From: Photobacterium atrarenae
GTDB lineage: Bacteria; Pseudomonadota; Gammaproteobacteria; Enterobacterales; Vibrionaceae
NCBI RefSeq assembly: GCF_024380015.1
Contig: NZ_CP101508.1
Span: 2,542,902-2,606,901 of the forward strand
Direction: 5' to 3'
Length of the DNA stretch: 64,000 bases
Shown: positions 1 to 9,201 of the stretch, piece after piece
How positions within the stretch are numbered: the first letter of the stretch is position 1
Layout: the number at the start of each line of letters is the position of its first letter
Made by a program: the position numbers and the translations under genes
The notes under the pieces: model-generated
Told to the model about the DNA's origin: nothing
Databases searched by the model: none
Seen by the model: only the letters and a program-made list of their open reading frames with translations

Positions 1-303
1 GGCCAGCATATTGTCCAACCGTCCCAGTTGCCCTTCCCGCTCCATGGCATAACTCAGGTTGGTGGTGGTCAGATTCAGCTCGTTGGTGGCAAACTGATCA
101 AACCCACGGCGAACTTCTGCCGCATGCACCCCGGTGCCATACTGGTTTCCCCCCCACCAGATCGGATCATTGGCTTGCTGGACCACAGACTGACGGCTGT
201 AGCCTTCGGTATTAACATTGTTAATGTTATGGCTGGTGGTGTTGAGCTGCCGCTGAGCAGTCATCAACCCCTGTGAGCCAAGGTTGAGCAAGTCAAACCC
301 CAT
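1..303 (-). CDS. flgK: Flagellar hook-filament junction protein FlgK (HAP1), N-terminal part
   Basis: Partial gene: the start codon and the first 101 codons are present and the rest lies beyond the left window edge. The protein opens MGFDLLNLGSQGLMTAQ and continues with the TTSHNINNVNTEGYSRQ stretch shared by axial flagellar proteins, whose N-terminal heptads form the D0 coiled coil. A GGAGG ribosome binding site precedes the ATG. FlgK forms the junction between hook and filament and is secreted by the flagellar type III system. A 220-base gap and its own sigma-54-type promoter separate it from flgJ, so it probably heads a separate flgKL unit. Confidence 0.95.
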   Translation of the reverse strand, partial: MGFDLLNLGSQGLMTAQRQLNTTSHNINNVNTEGYSRQSVVQQANDPIWWGGNQYGTGVHAAEVRRGFDQFATNELNLTTTNLSYAMEREGQLGRLDNMLA

Positions 304-349
304 GGATCCTCCAACGATTGAGGGGGTTAATGTAATCTAAAGTTAACCA

Positions 350-365
350 TGCAAAATTCATTCCA
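350..365 (-). promoter_or_regulatory. Sigma-54 promoter for flgK
   Basis: Read on the minus strand the site is TGGAATGAATTTTGCA. The invariant GG (363-364) and GC (351-352) are separated by exactly 10 bases, and the -12 element TTGCA matches the consensus. Transcription would start about 35 bases before the flgK ATG. In vibrios the mid-tier flagellar operons depend on sigma-54 with FlrC. Confidence 0.75.
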
Positions 366-524
366 TAATAAGAATAAATTTATCTTATTGAATTTAAATA
401 ACTTTTTGTTGGGCGAAAGGAAAATATGGGTGTGGCGGGCAAGAGTTTGCCGTGACGAAGAAGCGCAGAGGCTGGAGGAGCAGCGGCAGGAATCACCCGC
501 CCTGCATCAGCAGGGCAGTTACGT

Positions 525-1529
525 TTATTTCATCAAGCGCTTTACGGTATCCATCACACTGATCACTTTATCAGAATATTTGGGGTCGGTCGCATAGCCG
601 GCCTGATGCAAATTGCGGATAAAGCGAACCGGATCAGCCGGTTGCTCTAAGGCTTGGGAATAGCGTGGGTTCTCATTGAGGAAGCGAACATAATCATTAA
701 AGCTCTGCTGATAATTATCATAAGAGCGAAATGCCGCCTTTTCCTGAACCGGGATCCCGTTGTGAAACTCCAGGGTACTGGTCGCGACTTTGTTGCCCGA
801 CCATCGCGGGTCGGCCTTGATATTAAACAGGTTATTGCTGTTTCCGGCCGCATTGCGGATCACTTTCTTGCCCCAGCCAGTCTCCAGCGCCGCTTGTGCG
901 ATCAATACCGAAGGCTCTGTGCCCAGGGCATGGGCAGCCTTCTCTGCATACGGACGCATCCGGGTCACAAAATCTTCCGGCGAGCGAAACTCAGGCTCGG
1001 AGGCTGCCAACTTTCTCGGCGGCACCGGCGCAGTGAAAGATGCCGGCTGCGTTTTTTGCATCAGCGCCAGCGCATCATCCGCCGCTTTTTCGATCATGGC
1101 TTTATCCGAAATCATAGCTTTATCCGGCTGGCGATCCGGCAAAGGCTTCAGTTCAGACGGCAAGTTCAGCGGCACGGCCTTGGCCGCCTCACGAAACGCC
1201 GTATCATCGGCGCTCACCGTATTCTCTTCACCGCCACCCAGCTGCTCGACAATCAGATCTGCCAATCCAAGCGAGCCGGTTGAGCTCAGCTCACTGGCCA
1301 TCTGCTCATCACGCATCTGCTCGAAAAATTTGGTGCTATTGCTACTCATCAAATCTGACTCAAACGCCTCGTTCGCCTGGCGCATGGATTTAAACAGCAT
1401 CTGGGTAAACAGCGCCTCGAACTGCTGCGCCGCACCGCGTAATGAGGCACTCTCGTCGCTGTTAATTCCCGCCCGCAACCGTTCAAGGTTGGAGATGTCG
1501 TGAATAAAGCCCGGATCAGTGGTCTTCAT
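525..1529 (-). CDS. flgJ: Flagellar rod assembly protein / peptidoglycan hydrolase FlgJ
   Basis: 334 residues, two domains. Residues 1-100 are the rod-capping domain (QQFEALFTQMLFKSMR). After a low-complexity linker, residues about 180-330 form a GH73 glucosaminidase domain with the candidate catalytic Glu near 216 in AALETGWG and the NLFNIKAD motif. FlgJ acts in the periplasm, guiding rod assembly while opening the murein layer. It follows flgI by 33 bases and is the last gene of the flgB-J run. The length and fusion are typical of gammaproteobacterial FlgJ. Confidence 0.96.
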   Translation of the reverse strand: MKTTDPGFIHDISNLERLRAGINSDESASLRGAAQQFEALFTQMLFKSMRQANEAFESDLMSSNSTKFFEQMRDEQMASELSSTGSLGLADLIVEQLGGGEENTVSADDTAFREAAKAVPLNLPSELKPLPDRQPDKAMISDKAMIEKAADDALALMQKTQPASFTAPVPPRKLAASEPEFRSPEDFVTRMRPYAEKAAHALGTEPSVLIAQAALETGWGKKVIRNAAGNSNNLFNIKADPRWSGNKVATSTLEFHNGIPVQEKAAFRSYDNYQQSFNDYVRFLNENPRYSQALEQPADPVRFIRNLHQAGYATDPKYSDKVISVMDTVKRLMK

Positions 1530-1562
1530 AGCTAGAAACCTAAGATTCGTCGCAGTTGCGAT

Positions 1563-2654
1563 TTAAATAATAATGAGCTGGCCTTCAATGGCCCCGGCCT
1601 GTTTCAGAGACTGCAAAATCGCCATCAAATCTGACGGCGCAGCCCCGACCTGGTTGACCGCCCGAACCAGCTCGTCCAAAGTCACGCCCGGCTCGAACTT
1701 AAACATCCGCGAGTCTTCTTCCTCAACATTAATATCTGAGTTCGGCACCAGCACGGTATTACCGCCAGAAAACGCATTCGGCTGGCTGGCGGTGAAATTT
1801 TCTTTAATCGTTACCGTCATCCCGCCATGGGTAATTGCCGCAGGTTTCAGCCGCACATGCTGGCCGACCACAATAGTGCCGGTCCGTGAGTTGACGATGA
1901 TCTTGGCCGCGCCGTCAGCCGGCTCAAACTCCAGGTTTTCGATCGTCGATAAAAATGCCACCCGCTGGCTGACATCCCGTGGTGCCCGTACCCGGATCGA
2001 GGTGGCGTCTATCGCTGCGGCCATTTGCGGCCCGAGGAACTGGTTGACCGCATCTGCCATGCGCTGGGCGGTGGTAAAGTCGGACTCAAACAGGTTAAAA
2101 GTCAGAAAGTCCCCGCGACCAAACGGGTTAGGCACTTCCCGCTCGACCATGGCACCATTGGAAATCCGTCCAACCGTCGGCGTATTACCGACGACCTTAG
2201 AGCCATCGGCCCCCTCAGCACTAAAGCCGCCGACGACCAGGCTGCCCTGAGCAATCGCATAGACTTTACCGTCCAGGCCTTTGAGAAAGGTTTGTAGCAA
2301 AGTACCGCCGCGCAGGCTTTTTGCGGAGCCAATCGAAGAGACGGTAATATCAATAGTCTGCCCCTGCTTGGTAAACGGCGGCAAGGTTGCATTTACCGCC
2401 ACCGCTGCGACATTTTTGGTTTTCGGCTTGGTGCCCGGCGGTAGCTGGATGCCGAAATTCTGCAGCATGGCATTGAAGCTCTGGTCGGTAAACGGCGTGG
2501 TTTCCCCGGTGCCCGGTAAGCCAACCACCAAGCCATAGCCCACCAGCTGGTTACTCCGTACGCCGGCGACCTGTGCCACATCTTTGATCCGCGCAGCTTG
2601 GGATGGCATCGCCAACAGCAGGATCAGGCCCATAAACAATGTCGAGAGTCTCAC
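1563..2654 (-). CDS. flgI: Flagellar P-ring protein FlgI
   Basis: P-ring subunit that assembles around the rod in the peptidoglycan layer. The mature part begins [13 protein letters not shown] and [16 protein letters not shown], a signature of the family. An ATG lies upstream at 2702, but it has no clear ribosome binding site and would put 16 hydrophilic residues before the signal peptide. The GTG at 2654 is preceded by CGGAG at 7 bases and gives a normal signal peptide ([19 protein letters not shown]) and a 363-residue protein, the usual family length, so I chose it. It lies between flgH and flgJ in a compact operon. Confidence 0.93.
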   Translation of the reverse strand: MRLSTLFMGLILLLAMPSQAARIKDVAQVAGVRSNQLVGYGLVVGLPGTGETTPFTDQSFNAMLQNFGIQLPPGTKPKTKNVAAVAVNATLPPFTKQGQTIDITVSSIGSAKSLRGGTLLQTFLKGLDGKVYAIAQGSLVVGGFSAEGADGSKVVGNTPTVGRISNGAMVEREVPNPFGRGDFLTFNLFESDFTTAQRMADAVNQFLGPQMAAAIDATSIRVRAPRDVSQRVAFLSTIENLEFEPADGAAKIIVNSRTGTIVVGQHVRLKPAAITHGGMTVTIKENFTASQPNAFSGGNTVLVPNSDINVEEEDSRMFKFEPGVTLDELVRAVNQVGAAPSDLMAILQSLKQAGAIEGQLIII

Positions 2655-2713
2655 TTTGGTGCTCCGAAAATCCTTGAAATCAAGCTTGGCTGAATCAAAC
2701 ATGACCCATTAAA

Positions 2714-3487
2714 TTAAATACTGACGTTGAAGAACCGGGCTAGCCAGCCCTGCTCCTGAACATCCTGGCGATCGCCGGTGCCGGAATACTGAATCCGGGC
2801 ATTGGCAATCCGGGTGGAAGCAATGGTATTTTCCTGGCTGATATCATCCGGGCGAATCGTGCCGCTGACCCGGATATATTCATCCCCGGTATTTAACGTC
2901 AGCCATTTCTCGCCACGGACCAGTAAGTTACCGTTGGCCAGCACTTCAACCACTTCAACCGAAATCGAGCCCTGGATACTGTTGCTCTGATCCGCCGAGG
3001 TACTCCCGGCATAGGTATTGGCATTGCTCAGCTCATAGGATAAATCCCGATCGCCGATAGTGATCGGCTGCCCGCCCAGCACAATCGGATCCATCGCCAG
3101 ATCAGCCGATTTGTCGACATCCGAGCTGGCGCTTTTCTTGGCCTGGGTCTTCTCTTCCAGCAGCACGGTGACAATATCCCCCAACCCGCGCGGCTTGGTA
3201 TCGTCATACAGGTCCTGGGCACCGTTGGCATCAAACAGCGAGCCGGTCGCGGTTGAGTAATGCTCCGGCTTTTCCTGCGGTCGGATACCGGTCCAAGCCG
3301 GATCGCCGGCTTGCGGATCATCACGGCGACGCATGCGATCAATCAGCCCCGTCTCCTGCTCCGACGTCCCTTCCACCGCATCCACCGACGAGGTTGCCTG
3401 TGCCACATCCGATTCCTGCGCCTGTTGCTGCTGAAATTGGGAACAACCCGAGAGGGCAATCACCAACCCCAAGATAAGCTTTTTCAT
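2714..3487 (-). CDS. flgH: Flagellar L-ring lipoprotein FlgH
   Basis: 257 residues. A lipoprotein signal ends at the lipobox LSGC with Cys15, so the protein is lipidated and sits in the outer membrane, where it forms the L ring around the rod. The GSLF element and the C-terminal [11 protein letters not shown] and [12 protein letters not shown] stretches are diagnostic of FlgH. A variable Gln/Ser-rich region follows the lipid anchor. The start ATG is 18 bases after the flgG stop. Confidence 0.96.
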   Translation of the reverse strand: MKKLILGLVIALSGCSQFQQQQAQESDVAQATSSVDAVEGTSEQETGLIDRMRRRDDPQAGDPAWTGIRPQEKPEHYSTATGSLFDANGAQDLYDDTKPRGLGDIVTVLLEEKTQAKKSASSDVDKSADLAMDPIVLGGQPITIGDRDLSYELSNANTYAGSTSADQSNSIQGSISVEVVEVLANGNLLVRGEKWLTLNTGDEYIRVSGTIRPDDISQENTIASTRIANARIQYSGTGDRQDVQEQGWLARFFNVSI

Positions 3488-3505
3488 CGCTACGTTAACT
3501 CCCGA

Positions 3506-4294
3506 TTAGAGCTGCTGATTGACGTAACTGAGCATCTGATCCACGGTCGAGATCACTTTCGAGTTCATCTCATATACCCGCTGGGCTTCGATCATATTCA
3601 CCAGCTCTTCCGTCACATTCACGTTCGACGTCTCCAGCATGGACTGGCGAATTGAACCCAACCCGTCCAGTCCGGGAACCCCTTCCTGGGCATCACCGCT
3701 GGCACCCGTTGGCAAAAACAGGTTCTGGCCTATCGGCTCCAGACCGCCCGGGTTAATAAAATCAACCGTGGTGATCTGACCCAGGACCTGGTTTTCCTGC
3801 TGGCCGCGGATCCGTGCCGACACTTCCCCGTCGGTCCCGACGGTGATCCCAACGGCATCTTCCGGCACCACAATCTCCGGCTGAACCACATAACCTGAGC
3901 CCGTCGTGACCAGCTGGCCTTCACCATTGATCGTAAACTGACCGTTGCGGGTGTAACCCATGTTGCCGTCCGGCAGCAGGATCTGGAAGAAACCATCGCC
4001 TTCTATCATCATGTCCATGGCATTGTTGGTAGTCTGGGTATTGCCCTGGGTGTGGACTTTCTGGGTCGCGACCACTTTGGAGCCGGCACCCAGCATCAGG
4101 CCTGAGGGCAACTCGGTATCCTGCGTCGACTGACCGCCCGGTTGGTTAATATTCTGATAGAACAGATCCTCAAACACCGCACGGCTTTTCTTAAAGCCCA
4201 CCGTCGAGGCGTTGGCCAGGTTGTTCGAAATGGTCGAAATATTGGTTTGCTGAGCGTCAAGACCTGTTTTACTGACCCATAGTGCCGGATGCAT
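3506..4294 (-). CDS. flgG: Flagellar distal rod protein FlgG
   Basis: 262 residues, full length for FlgG. The N-terminal axial motif (NISTISNNLANASTVGFKK) and the C-terminal repeat (SNVNVTEELVNMIEAQRVYEMNSK) pair into the D0 coiled coil of rod and hook proteins. FlgG forms the distal rod that passes through the P and L rings. It follows flgF by 20 bases within the same operon. Nothing is unusual. Confidence 0.96.
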   Translation of the reverse strand: MHPALWVSKTGLDAQQTNISTISNNLANASTVGFKKSRAVFEDLFYQNINQPGGQSTQDTELPSGLMLGAGSKVVATQKVHTQGNTQTTNNAMDMMIEGDGFFQILLPDGNMGYTRNGQFTINGEGQLVTTGSGYVVQPEIVVPEDAVGITVGTDGEVSARIRGQQENQVLGQITTVDFINPGGLEPIGQNLFLPTGASGDAQEGVPGLDGLGSIRQSMLETSNVNVTEELVNMIEAQRVYEMNSKVISTVDQMLSYVNQQL

Positions 4295-4314
4295 ATTGAA
4301 TTCCTCTTATCGGT

Positions 4315-5064
4315 TTAGTCTAAACGCAGCAGTGACGAAGATGCCGCATCCATTTCTTCTGCTGTTTTCATGAGTTTTACCTGCATTTCAAAATGTCGCT
4401 GCAGGTCGATCATGCTGGTCATTTCACCCACAGCGTTGACATTGCTGCCTTCCAGCGCCCCATTAAGCAGCTTGACGCCGGCATCTGCGTCAAACACTTC
4501 ATTCGGGGTTTTGGATTTAAACAGGCCATTGGCGTCTTTGCGCAGGTTAGCATGATCCGGGCGAACCAGTTTCAGGCGATCAACTACTTCCATCGCTTCT
4601 GGTGGCGCGCCCTGTGGCAGAACGGAGACTGTACCGTCCTTACCAATTTCAATTTTGCTGATTGGCAGAGGAATAAAGATTGGGCCGCCGTTTTCGCCCA
4701 TCATCAGATGGCCGCTGCCATTTTGCAGCATCCCGGTCTGATCAATTTTCAGGTGGCCGGCCCGGGTATAGGCTTCCTGACCCGACGGGTCCAGCACCGT
4801 CAACCAGCCATCCCCTTCGACTGCAACGTCAAGATCCCGCCCAGTGGTCATCACCGAGCCTTGCGACATATCCTGACCCGGGCTCTCCGTCATCGAGAAC
4901 ACCCGGCTCGGCAGTCCTTCACCGTAGGCCTGCATACTGCGCGCCTGCGCCAGATCAGCACGAAAACCCGCAGTTCTCACGTTGGCAAGGTTATTGGCAT
5001 GCAGTTGCAGCCCATACATATCTTGCTTCGCGCCACTCATGGCCAAATACAGTGAACGATCCAT
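4315..5064 (-). CDS. flgF: Flagellar proximal rod protein FlgF
   Basis: 249 residues beginning MDRSLYLAMSGAKQDM with GGAGAGG upstream; a reading extended to 5103 would start at a codon without such support. The axial motif NNLANVRTAGFRADLAQ and the C-terminal SNVNAVGEMTSMIDLQRHFE identify FlgF, a proximal-rod subunit. It is separated from flgE by about 250 bases, much more than its other neighbours, and a hairpin lies in that gap, so flgF may receive less read-through than flgE. Confidence 0.94.
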   Translation of the reverse strand: MDRSLYLAMSGAKQDMYGLQLHANNLANVRTAGFRADLAQARSMQAYGEGLPSRVFSMTESPGQDMSQGSVMTTGRDLDVAVEGDGWLTVLDPSGQEAYTRAGHLKIDQTGMLQNGSGHLMMGENGGPIFIPLPISKIEIGKDGTVSVLPQGAPPEAMEVVDRLKLVRPDHANLRKDANGLFKSKTPNEVFDADAGVKLLNGALEGSNVNAVGEMTSMIDLQRHFEMQVKLMKTAEEMDAASSSLLRLD

Positions 5065-5311
5065 TATTGCCTCTCCAATCACAATCTGGACAAAATAAAG
5101 CAATAACTATGCCACCACTAGATAGCAACTATAAATCAGAAGGTTAGGAAATTCAGCAGGCCGAAGCGGCCGGGAAAAGACAAATTTATGGCAGGTGCGG
5201 ACAATCATTGCCGCTTTTTTAACACTGTGCTGTCCTCACACCACGGCAATCGAAAAAACGGCAAGCATCCGATGAGACGGCACCAGAGTGCCGTCAGCGA
5301 GGCAGTCTTGA
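5065..5311 (-). other. flgE-flgF intergenic gap with hairpin
   Basis: The largest gap inside flgB-J. It holds a perfect 8-bp hairpin (5276-5295, GACGGCAC/GTGCCGTC) 16 bases after the flgE stop. On the minus strand a T6 run follows about 20 bases later, which makes a weak or partial terminator possible. No convincing sigma-54 or sigma-28 promoter for flgF was seen. The structure could dampen transcription after the abundant hook protein gene. Confidence 0.5.
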
Positions 5312-6619
5312 TTAGCGGATCTGCAAGATGGTCTGTTGCAACTGGTTATCAACTTCCAGCGCACGCGAGTTGGCCTGGAAGTTGCGCTGTGCGGTGATCA
5401 AGTCCACCAGCTCCTGGGTCATATCGATGTTGGATTGCTCCAGGGTGCCACTCTTCACCGCGCCGAATGCGCCCTGGCTGGCTTCCCCCCAAATCGCAGC
5501 GCCAGAATCTTGACTCACCACCCACTGGGTTCCGCCTTTAGACACCAGCCCCTGCTCATTCGGTACACGAACCATCCCAACCCGACCCAAGGTGACGTTT
5601 TCACCGTTACTGTAAGTCGCCACAATCGAGCCTTTGGCATCGATGTCCACTTTCGCCAGGTACCCTGTCGTTGCCCCGTCTTCATTGAAGCGACGAATTT
5701 CGAACGGCGCCGCATATTGAGTCGGTTCGTCAAAATTAATGTTCAGCGTCTGGCTCTCATCCGCGCCATTCAAATCCAGCCCGGCGCCGGTTGCGCCAAG
5801 CGGCTCCGTTTGGATGGGGTTGCCGCCATTCACCGAGGCCACCGAGCCATCAGTGTTAAAATCAATAAAGCTGCCCTGTTGGCCGGTCGCCGTTGCCGAG
5901 CCACCATTGGTTACATTAACCGGCTTTTCACCGGTCGCATCCGTCGCCGTGTAGTAAACTGCCCAGCGATTCGGAGCCGTATTGTCTTTGACGTAATAGG
6001 TCGTCATCTTGTAGGGCTGGCCCAGCGAGTCATAAATCGTCACCGAGGTCGATTTATTGTAAGAGTCCGGGTCATTAAAGTTGAACTGCTTGGGATCTTT
6101 CACATCTGCATTGGCCGGCAGGTTGACCCCAACCTCAACATTGCCTGATGCCCGTGGCTGACCAAACTGATCCGGCACTTTCAGAGACTGAGACTCATAA
6201 GAGGTCACCTGATCTGTCTCTTGATCCACCTGGTAACCCAGCAGGTACTGGCCCTCGGAGTTGACGATATTGTTGTCTTTATCCAGATGGAACGCGCCGT
6301 TTCGGGTCAGGCTGTTGTTCTGCGGCTGCAGCTTATCGTCCGCGACCGCAAAGAAGCCGCTGCCGGAGATCCGAAGATCCATCGGGTTATTGGTGTAAAT
6401 GCTCGAGCCTTCATGGAACTGCTGCGCAACCACAGAGGTTTGTACCCCGCCTCCGGTGGTGGTTTTGGCATTCGAGAAAATCGAACTTGAATATACATCA
6501 CCAAACTCGGCACGGGACTCTTTGAAACCGTAGGTATTGGAGTTGGCAATGTTGTTACTGGTGGTATTGAGGTCTTTCTGCGAAGCTCCAATACCGCTGA
6601 GCGAAATATTAAATCCCAT
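5312..6619 (-). CDS. flgE: Flagellar hook protein FlgE
   Basis: 435 residues. It has the N-terminal hook motif (LSGIGASQKDLNTTSNNIAN), a central variable region containing the FlgE D2 signature around SVTIYDSLGQPYKMTTYYV, and a C-terminal axial domain (TLEQSNIDMTQELVDLITAQ). It polymerises into the hook under FlgD guidance. It lies 22 bases after flgD. Its length is typical for vibrios. Confidence 0.97.
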   Translation of the reverse strand: MGFNISLSGIGASQKDLNTTSNNIANSNTYGFKESRAEFGDVYSSSIFSNAKTTTGGGVQTSVVAQQFHEGSSIYTNNPMDLRISGSGFFAVADDKLQPQNNSLTRNGAFHLDKDNNIVNSEGQYLLGYQVDQETDQVTSYESQSLKVPDQFGQPRASGNVEVGVNLPANADVKDPKQFNFNDPDSYNKSTSVTIYDSLGQPYKMTTYYVKDNTAPNRWAVYYTATDATGEKPVNVTNGGSATATGQQGSFIDFNTDGSVASVNGGNPIQTEPLGATGAGLDLNGADESQTLNINFDEPTQYAAPFEIRRFNEDGATTGYLAKVDIDAKGSIVATYSNGENVTLGRVGMVRVPNEQGLVSKGGTQWVVSQDSGAAIWGEASQGAFGAVKSGTLEQSNIDMTQELVDLITAQRNFQANSRALEVDNQLQQTILQIR

Positions 6620-6641
6620 GTTTTAAATCTCCTAAAACCGG

Positions 6642-7355
6642 TTAAACCTTGCCGACTTCCAGTACTTCAGATAGCTTGAATGGCGATTCAAAGCCCGCCA
6701 GGTTGAGCATGACATTACCGTCTCCGTTGCCCAGCAACACACTGTTCACATTGGCATAGGTAGACACATCAAACTCACGGCTTTCGCCGTCCACTAGCCC
6801 GGCAACTTTGAGCTGGTAACGACCTTCTGGCAAAACATTGCCTTGTTCGTCTGTTCCATCCCATTCCACCCGGTGCTCCCCCGGTGGCTTGGCGCCCATA
6901 TCCAGGCTCTTAATCAATTGACCCTGCTCGTTTTCAATCCGCAGCATCATGTTATTCAGGGCCTTCGGCAGCTTCACCATGCCGGCAACGGAGCCTTCGG
7001 CTGTTTTCACCCCGGTAGCACTCGGGATCAACACATCCCGCCCGACCAGGGAGGAAGCTTGCAATGCCTGATTCGAAGTCATGGCTGAGTTCAGGCTGCC
7101 AAACTGCTCGTTCATCTGGTTGATCCCGTCCACAGTGGCAAAGGAAGCCATCTGGGCAATCATCTGATCGTTGCCGACAGGCTTGAACGGATCCTGCTGG
7201 GCCAGCTGCTTAGTGAGCAGGGATAGAAAGTCTTCCTGTTTCAGCTCATTCTGGCCAGTGACTTTCTGCTCTTCCTGCAGCTTTTTCTCTTGCATCCCCT
7301 TGAGTTGATCAAGGTAGGACAAATTGCTTTGACCTGCGCCGTTAATACCGGTCAT
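6642..7355 (-). CDS. flgD: Flagellar hook-capping scaffold FlgD
   Basis: 237 residues from the ATG at 7355, which has AAGGAG 8 bases upstream; a GTG three codons earlier falls directly against that site and is less likely. The N-terminal part carries the FlgD signature QEDFLSLLTKQLAQQDPFKP. The C-terminal half has the FlgD Ig-like and tudor-like folds (HRVEWDGTDEQGNVLPEGRY). FlgD caps the growing hook and is removed at completion. It lies between flgC and flgE. Confidence 0.95.
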   Translation of the reverse strand: MTGINGAGQSNLSYLDQLKGMQEKKLQEEQKVTGQNELKQEDFLSLLTKQLAQQDPFKPVGNDQMIAQMASFATVDGINQMNEQFGSLNSAMTSNQALQASSLVGRDVLIPSATGVKTAEGSVAGMVKLPKALNNMMLRIENEQGQLIKSLDMGAKPPGEHRVEWDGTDEQGNVLPEGRYQLKVAGLVDGESREFDVSTYANVNSVLLGNGDGNVMLNLAGFESPFKLSEVLEVGKV

Positions 7356-7373
7356 AACAGTCACTCCTTACCC

Positions 7374-7790
7374 TTATTTACCCATCTGCAATGTTTGCAT
7401 CAGCATCTGCTTGCTCGCATCTGCCACCTGCACGTTGCTTTGATAGGAACGAGAAGCTGAAATCATGTTGGCCATTTCTTCCATCACATTCACATTCGGC
7501 TTGTAGATATACCCTTCTGCGTTGGCCAGCGGGTGCTCCGGGTTGTATTCGGCTCGCAGTGGCTTTTCACTTTCGACAATCCCATTCACCTGCACCGGCA
7601 CACTGTCTTCACGGTTATAGCTGGCACTTTCCAGTGCAGCGGCAAAAACCGGATGGCGCGCGCGGTAAGTTTCTTCCGCCGAGCTGCTGACACTGTTGGC
7701 ATTGGCCAGGTTACTCGAGGTGGTGTTCAGGCGAACAGACTCGGCACTCATGGCAGAACCAGTGACATTAAAAACATTAAACAAGCTCAT
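7374..7790 (-). CDS. flgC: Flagellar proximal rod protein FlgC
   Basis: 138 residues. It carries the N-terminal axial motif MSAESVRLNTTSSNLANANS and the C-terminal NVNVMEEMANMISASRSYQSN characteristic of FlgC. It is a component of the proximal rod. The start is 2 bases after the flgB stop, indicating translational coupling. Nothing is unusual. Confidence 0.96.
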   Translation of the reverse strand: MSLFNVFNVTGSAMSAESVRLNTTSSNLANANSVSSSAEETYRARHPVFAAALESASYNREDSVPVQVNGIVESEKPLRAEYNPEHPLANAEGYIYKPNVNVMEEMANMISASRSYQSNVQVADASKQMLMQTLQMGK

Positions 7791-7792
7791 GA

Positions 7793-8188
7793 TTATTCTC
7801 CTTTTAATGCCTTGCTCAGGTTCTTGAATTTAGAGCCCAGAAAGTCAAGCGATGCCTGGTATTCCAGTGCGTTTTGCATAAACAGGTTTTGCTCCACCTG
7901 CGCATCTACCGTATTACCGTCGCCAGTATCCGGCTGGGTCGGCACCCGGTATTTCTGCTCGCCCATCACCTTGGTGGAGGCAGAGATATGCCGCTCATTG
8001 GTCCGGCTCAGGCCAATACTTGCCTCTGAGGTTGCCGCATTCAGCGCGCGCTGAAAGTCGATATCTTTTGCTTTGTATCCCGGCGTGTTGGCGTTGGCGA
8101 TGTTACTTGCCAGAGTTTCCGCGCGCTTACCGCGCACGCCAACCGTATGCTGGTGAATACCTAATGCTTTATCGAATGAGATGGACAT
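7793..8188 (-). CDS. flgB: Flagellar proximal rod protein FlgB
   Basis: 131 residues beginning MSISFDKALGIHQHTVGVR, with GGAGG 5 bases upstream; a slightly longer reading to 8200 would place that ribosome binding site inside the gene. It contains the axial motif LASNIANANTPGYKAKDIDF. FlgB is the first rod subunit on the MS ring. It is the first gene of flgBCDEFGHIJ, directly downstream of a strong sigma-54 promoter. Confidence 0.96.
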   Translation of the reverse strand: MSISFDKALGIHQHTVGVRGKRAETLASNIANANTPGYKAKDIDFQRALNAATSEASIGLSRTNERHISASTKVMGEQKYRVPTQPDTGDGNTVDAQVEQNLFMQNALEYQASLDFLGSKFKNLSKALKGE

Positions 8189-8219
8189 CGCAGCCTCCAA
8201 AAATCGTTAACAAGTTAAA

Positions 8220-8236
8220 AGCAAAGGCTGTGCCAA
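8220..8236 (-). promoter_or_regulatory. Sigma-54 promoter for flgBCDEFGHIJ
   Basis: On the minus strand the site reads TTGGCACAGCCTTTGCT. GG (8233-8234) and GC (8221-8222) are 10 bases apart, with TGGCAC and TTGCT at or near consensus. The predicted start is about 20 bases upstream of the flgB ATG. It fits an FlrC/sigma-54-controlled operon. Confidence 0.9.
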
Positions 8237-8280
8237 TTTTATCAATTAACGGAATCAGTAGAGAAAAGGCTGTCGGTGAT

Positions 8281-8338
8281 GGCACCGGAGGAAATGGTGC
8301 CGGAGGAAGAAAGCCGAGCCTGGAATTGATTCAGGCTC
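8281..8338 (-). terminator. Stem-loops between cheR and flgB, possible cheR terminator
   Basis: A 7-bp stem GAGCCTG/CAGGCTC (8316-8338) starts 13 bases after the cheR stop and is followed on the minus strand by GGCTTTCTTCC, a weak U tract. A second 6-bp stem (8281-8301) overlaps two imperfect 15-base direct repeats (CCGGAGGAA core). It probably limits read-through from cheVR into flgB. Confidence 0.5.
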
Positions 8339-8351
8339 AGCTCAGTGGCGG

Positions 8352-9182
8352 TTATTTCAGCTTGTAGATAATACCCGGGTTACAACGGATCATCTCGAAT
8401 TTATCGGTCAGACCGGTCAGCGACTCCGAGGCTCCCAGCAGCAGGTAACCACCGGGGTTGAGGCTGGCTGCCATTTGGTTCAACACTTTCGCCTTCATCT
8501 CCGGCGAAAAGTAAATCAGCACGTTACGGCAGAAAATGACGTCAAATTTGCCCAGCAGCGCATAGCTGTCTTTCAGGTTCTGCGGACGGAAGCTGACCAT
8601 GCGTTTGACTTTGTCATTGATCTTCATCCGGCCGTCACCGTTGTTTTCAAAAAACGTCCGCCGGCGCTCCGGCGATAAGCCACGGCTTAAGGCCAAGTTG
8701 TCGTAAACCCCAGCACGGCAGGTATCCAGCATCGTCTGGGAAATATCCGTCGCGGTAATTTGAACCCCACTACTGAGCATGCCCGGCCGCCGGTTTTGTG
8801 TTTCCAGCACCGTCATCGCAATGGAGTATGGTTCCTGGCCGGATGAACTAGCCGAAGACCAAATCTTTATCGGACGCTTGTTTGCCGCCAGCTCCGGCAA
8901 AATCTTGTCGGCCAATACCGTAAACGGATAGGTATCGCGAAACCACAGCGTTTCATTAGTCGTCATCGCATCGACAGCTGCCACCCGCAGCTCGCGGTTC
9001 CGGCCACTGATGACCAGTTGCAGCAACTCAGATAGCGATGATAACGAAAATCGGCTGACCAACGGACTGAGTCGACTCCGGACCAAATACTGTTTGCTAT
9101 CGCCAAGAACTATGCCGCACTGCGACTCTAAAAAACGACAAAAGTCACGGTATTCCTGATCTTTTATGGTTATGGCTGTCAT
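8352..9182 (-). CDS. cheR: Chemotaxis protein methyltransferase CheR
   Basis: 276 residues, full length. It methylates glutamates on chemoreceptors using S-adenosylmethionine. The N-terminal helical domain (YRDFCRFLESQCGIVL) is followed by the SAM-binding fold with WSSASSSGQEPYSIAM and the conserved FDVIFCRNVLIYF. It lies 19 bases after cheV. This cheV-cheR pair beside the flagellar genes is the arrangement seen in Vibrio, where it is separate from the main che cluster. Confidence 0.96.
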   Translation of the reverse strand: MTAITIKDQEYRDFCRFLESQCGIVLGDSKQYLVRSRLSPLVSRFSLSSLSELLQLVISGRNRELRVAAVDAMTTNETLWFRDTYPFTVLADKILPELAANKRPIKIWSSASSSGQEPYSIAMTVLETQNRRPGMLSSGVQITATDISQTMLDTCRAGVYDNLALSRGLSPERRRTFFENNGDGRMKINDKVKRMVSFRPQNLKDSYALLGKFDVIFCRNVLIYFSPEMKAKVLNQMAASLNPGGYLLLGASESLTGLTDKFEMIRCNPGIIYKLK

Positions 9183-9201
9183 CTACTACTCTTAATTCCG
9201 A

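Noticed and set aside
500..517. GCCCTG/CAGGGC stem downstream of flgJ as a terminator
   Set aside because: Only 6 bp and no T run on the minus strand.
790..1503. Open frame of 237 codons on the plus strand inside flgJ
   Set aside because: Opposite-strand shadow of a clear flgJ; no ribosome binding site and no recognisable domain.
5221..5260. GG-N10-GC pattern (minus strand TGGTGTGAGGACAGCA) as a sigma-54 promoter for flgF
   Set aside because: The -12 element CAGCA is poor and only the GG and GC dinucleotides match.
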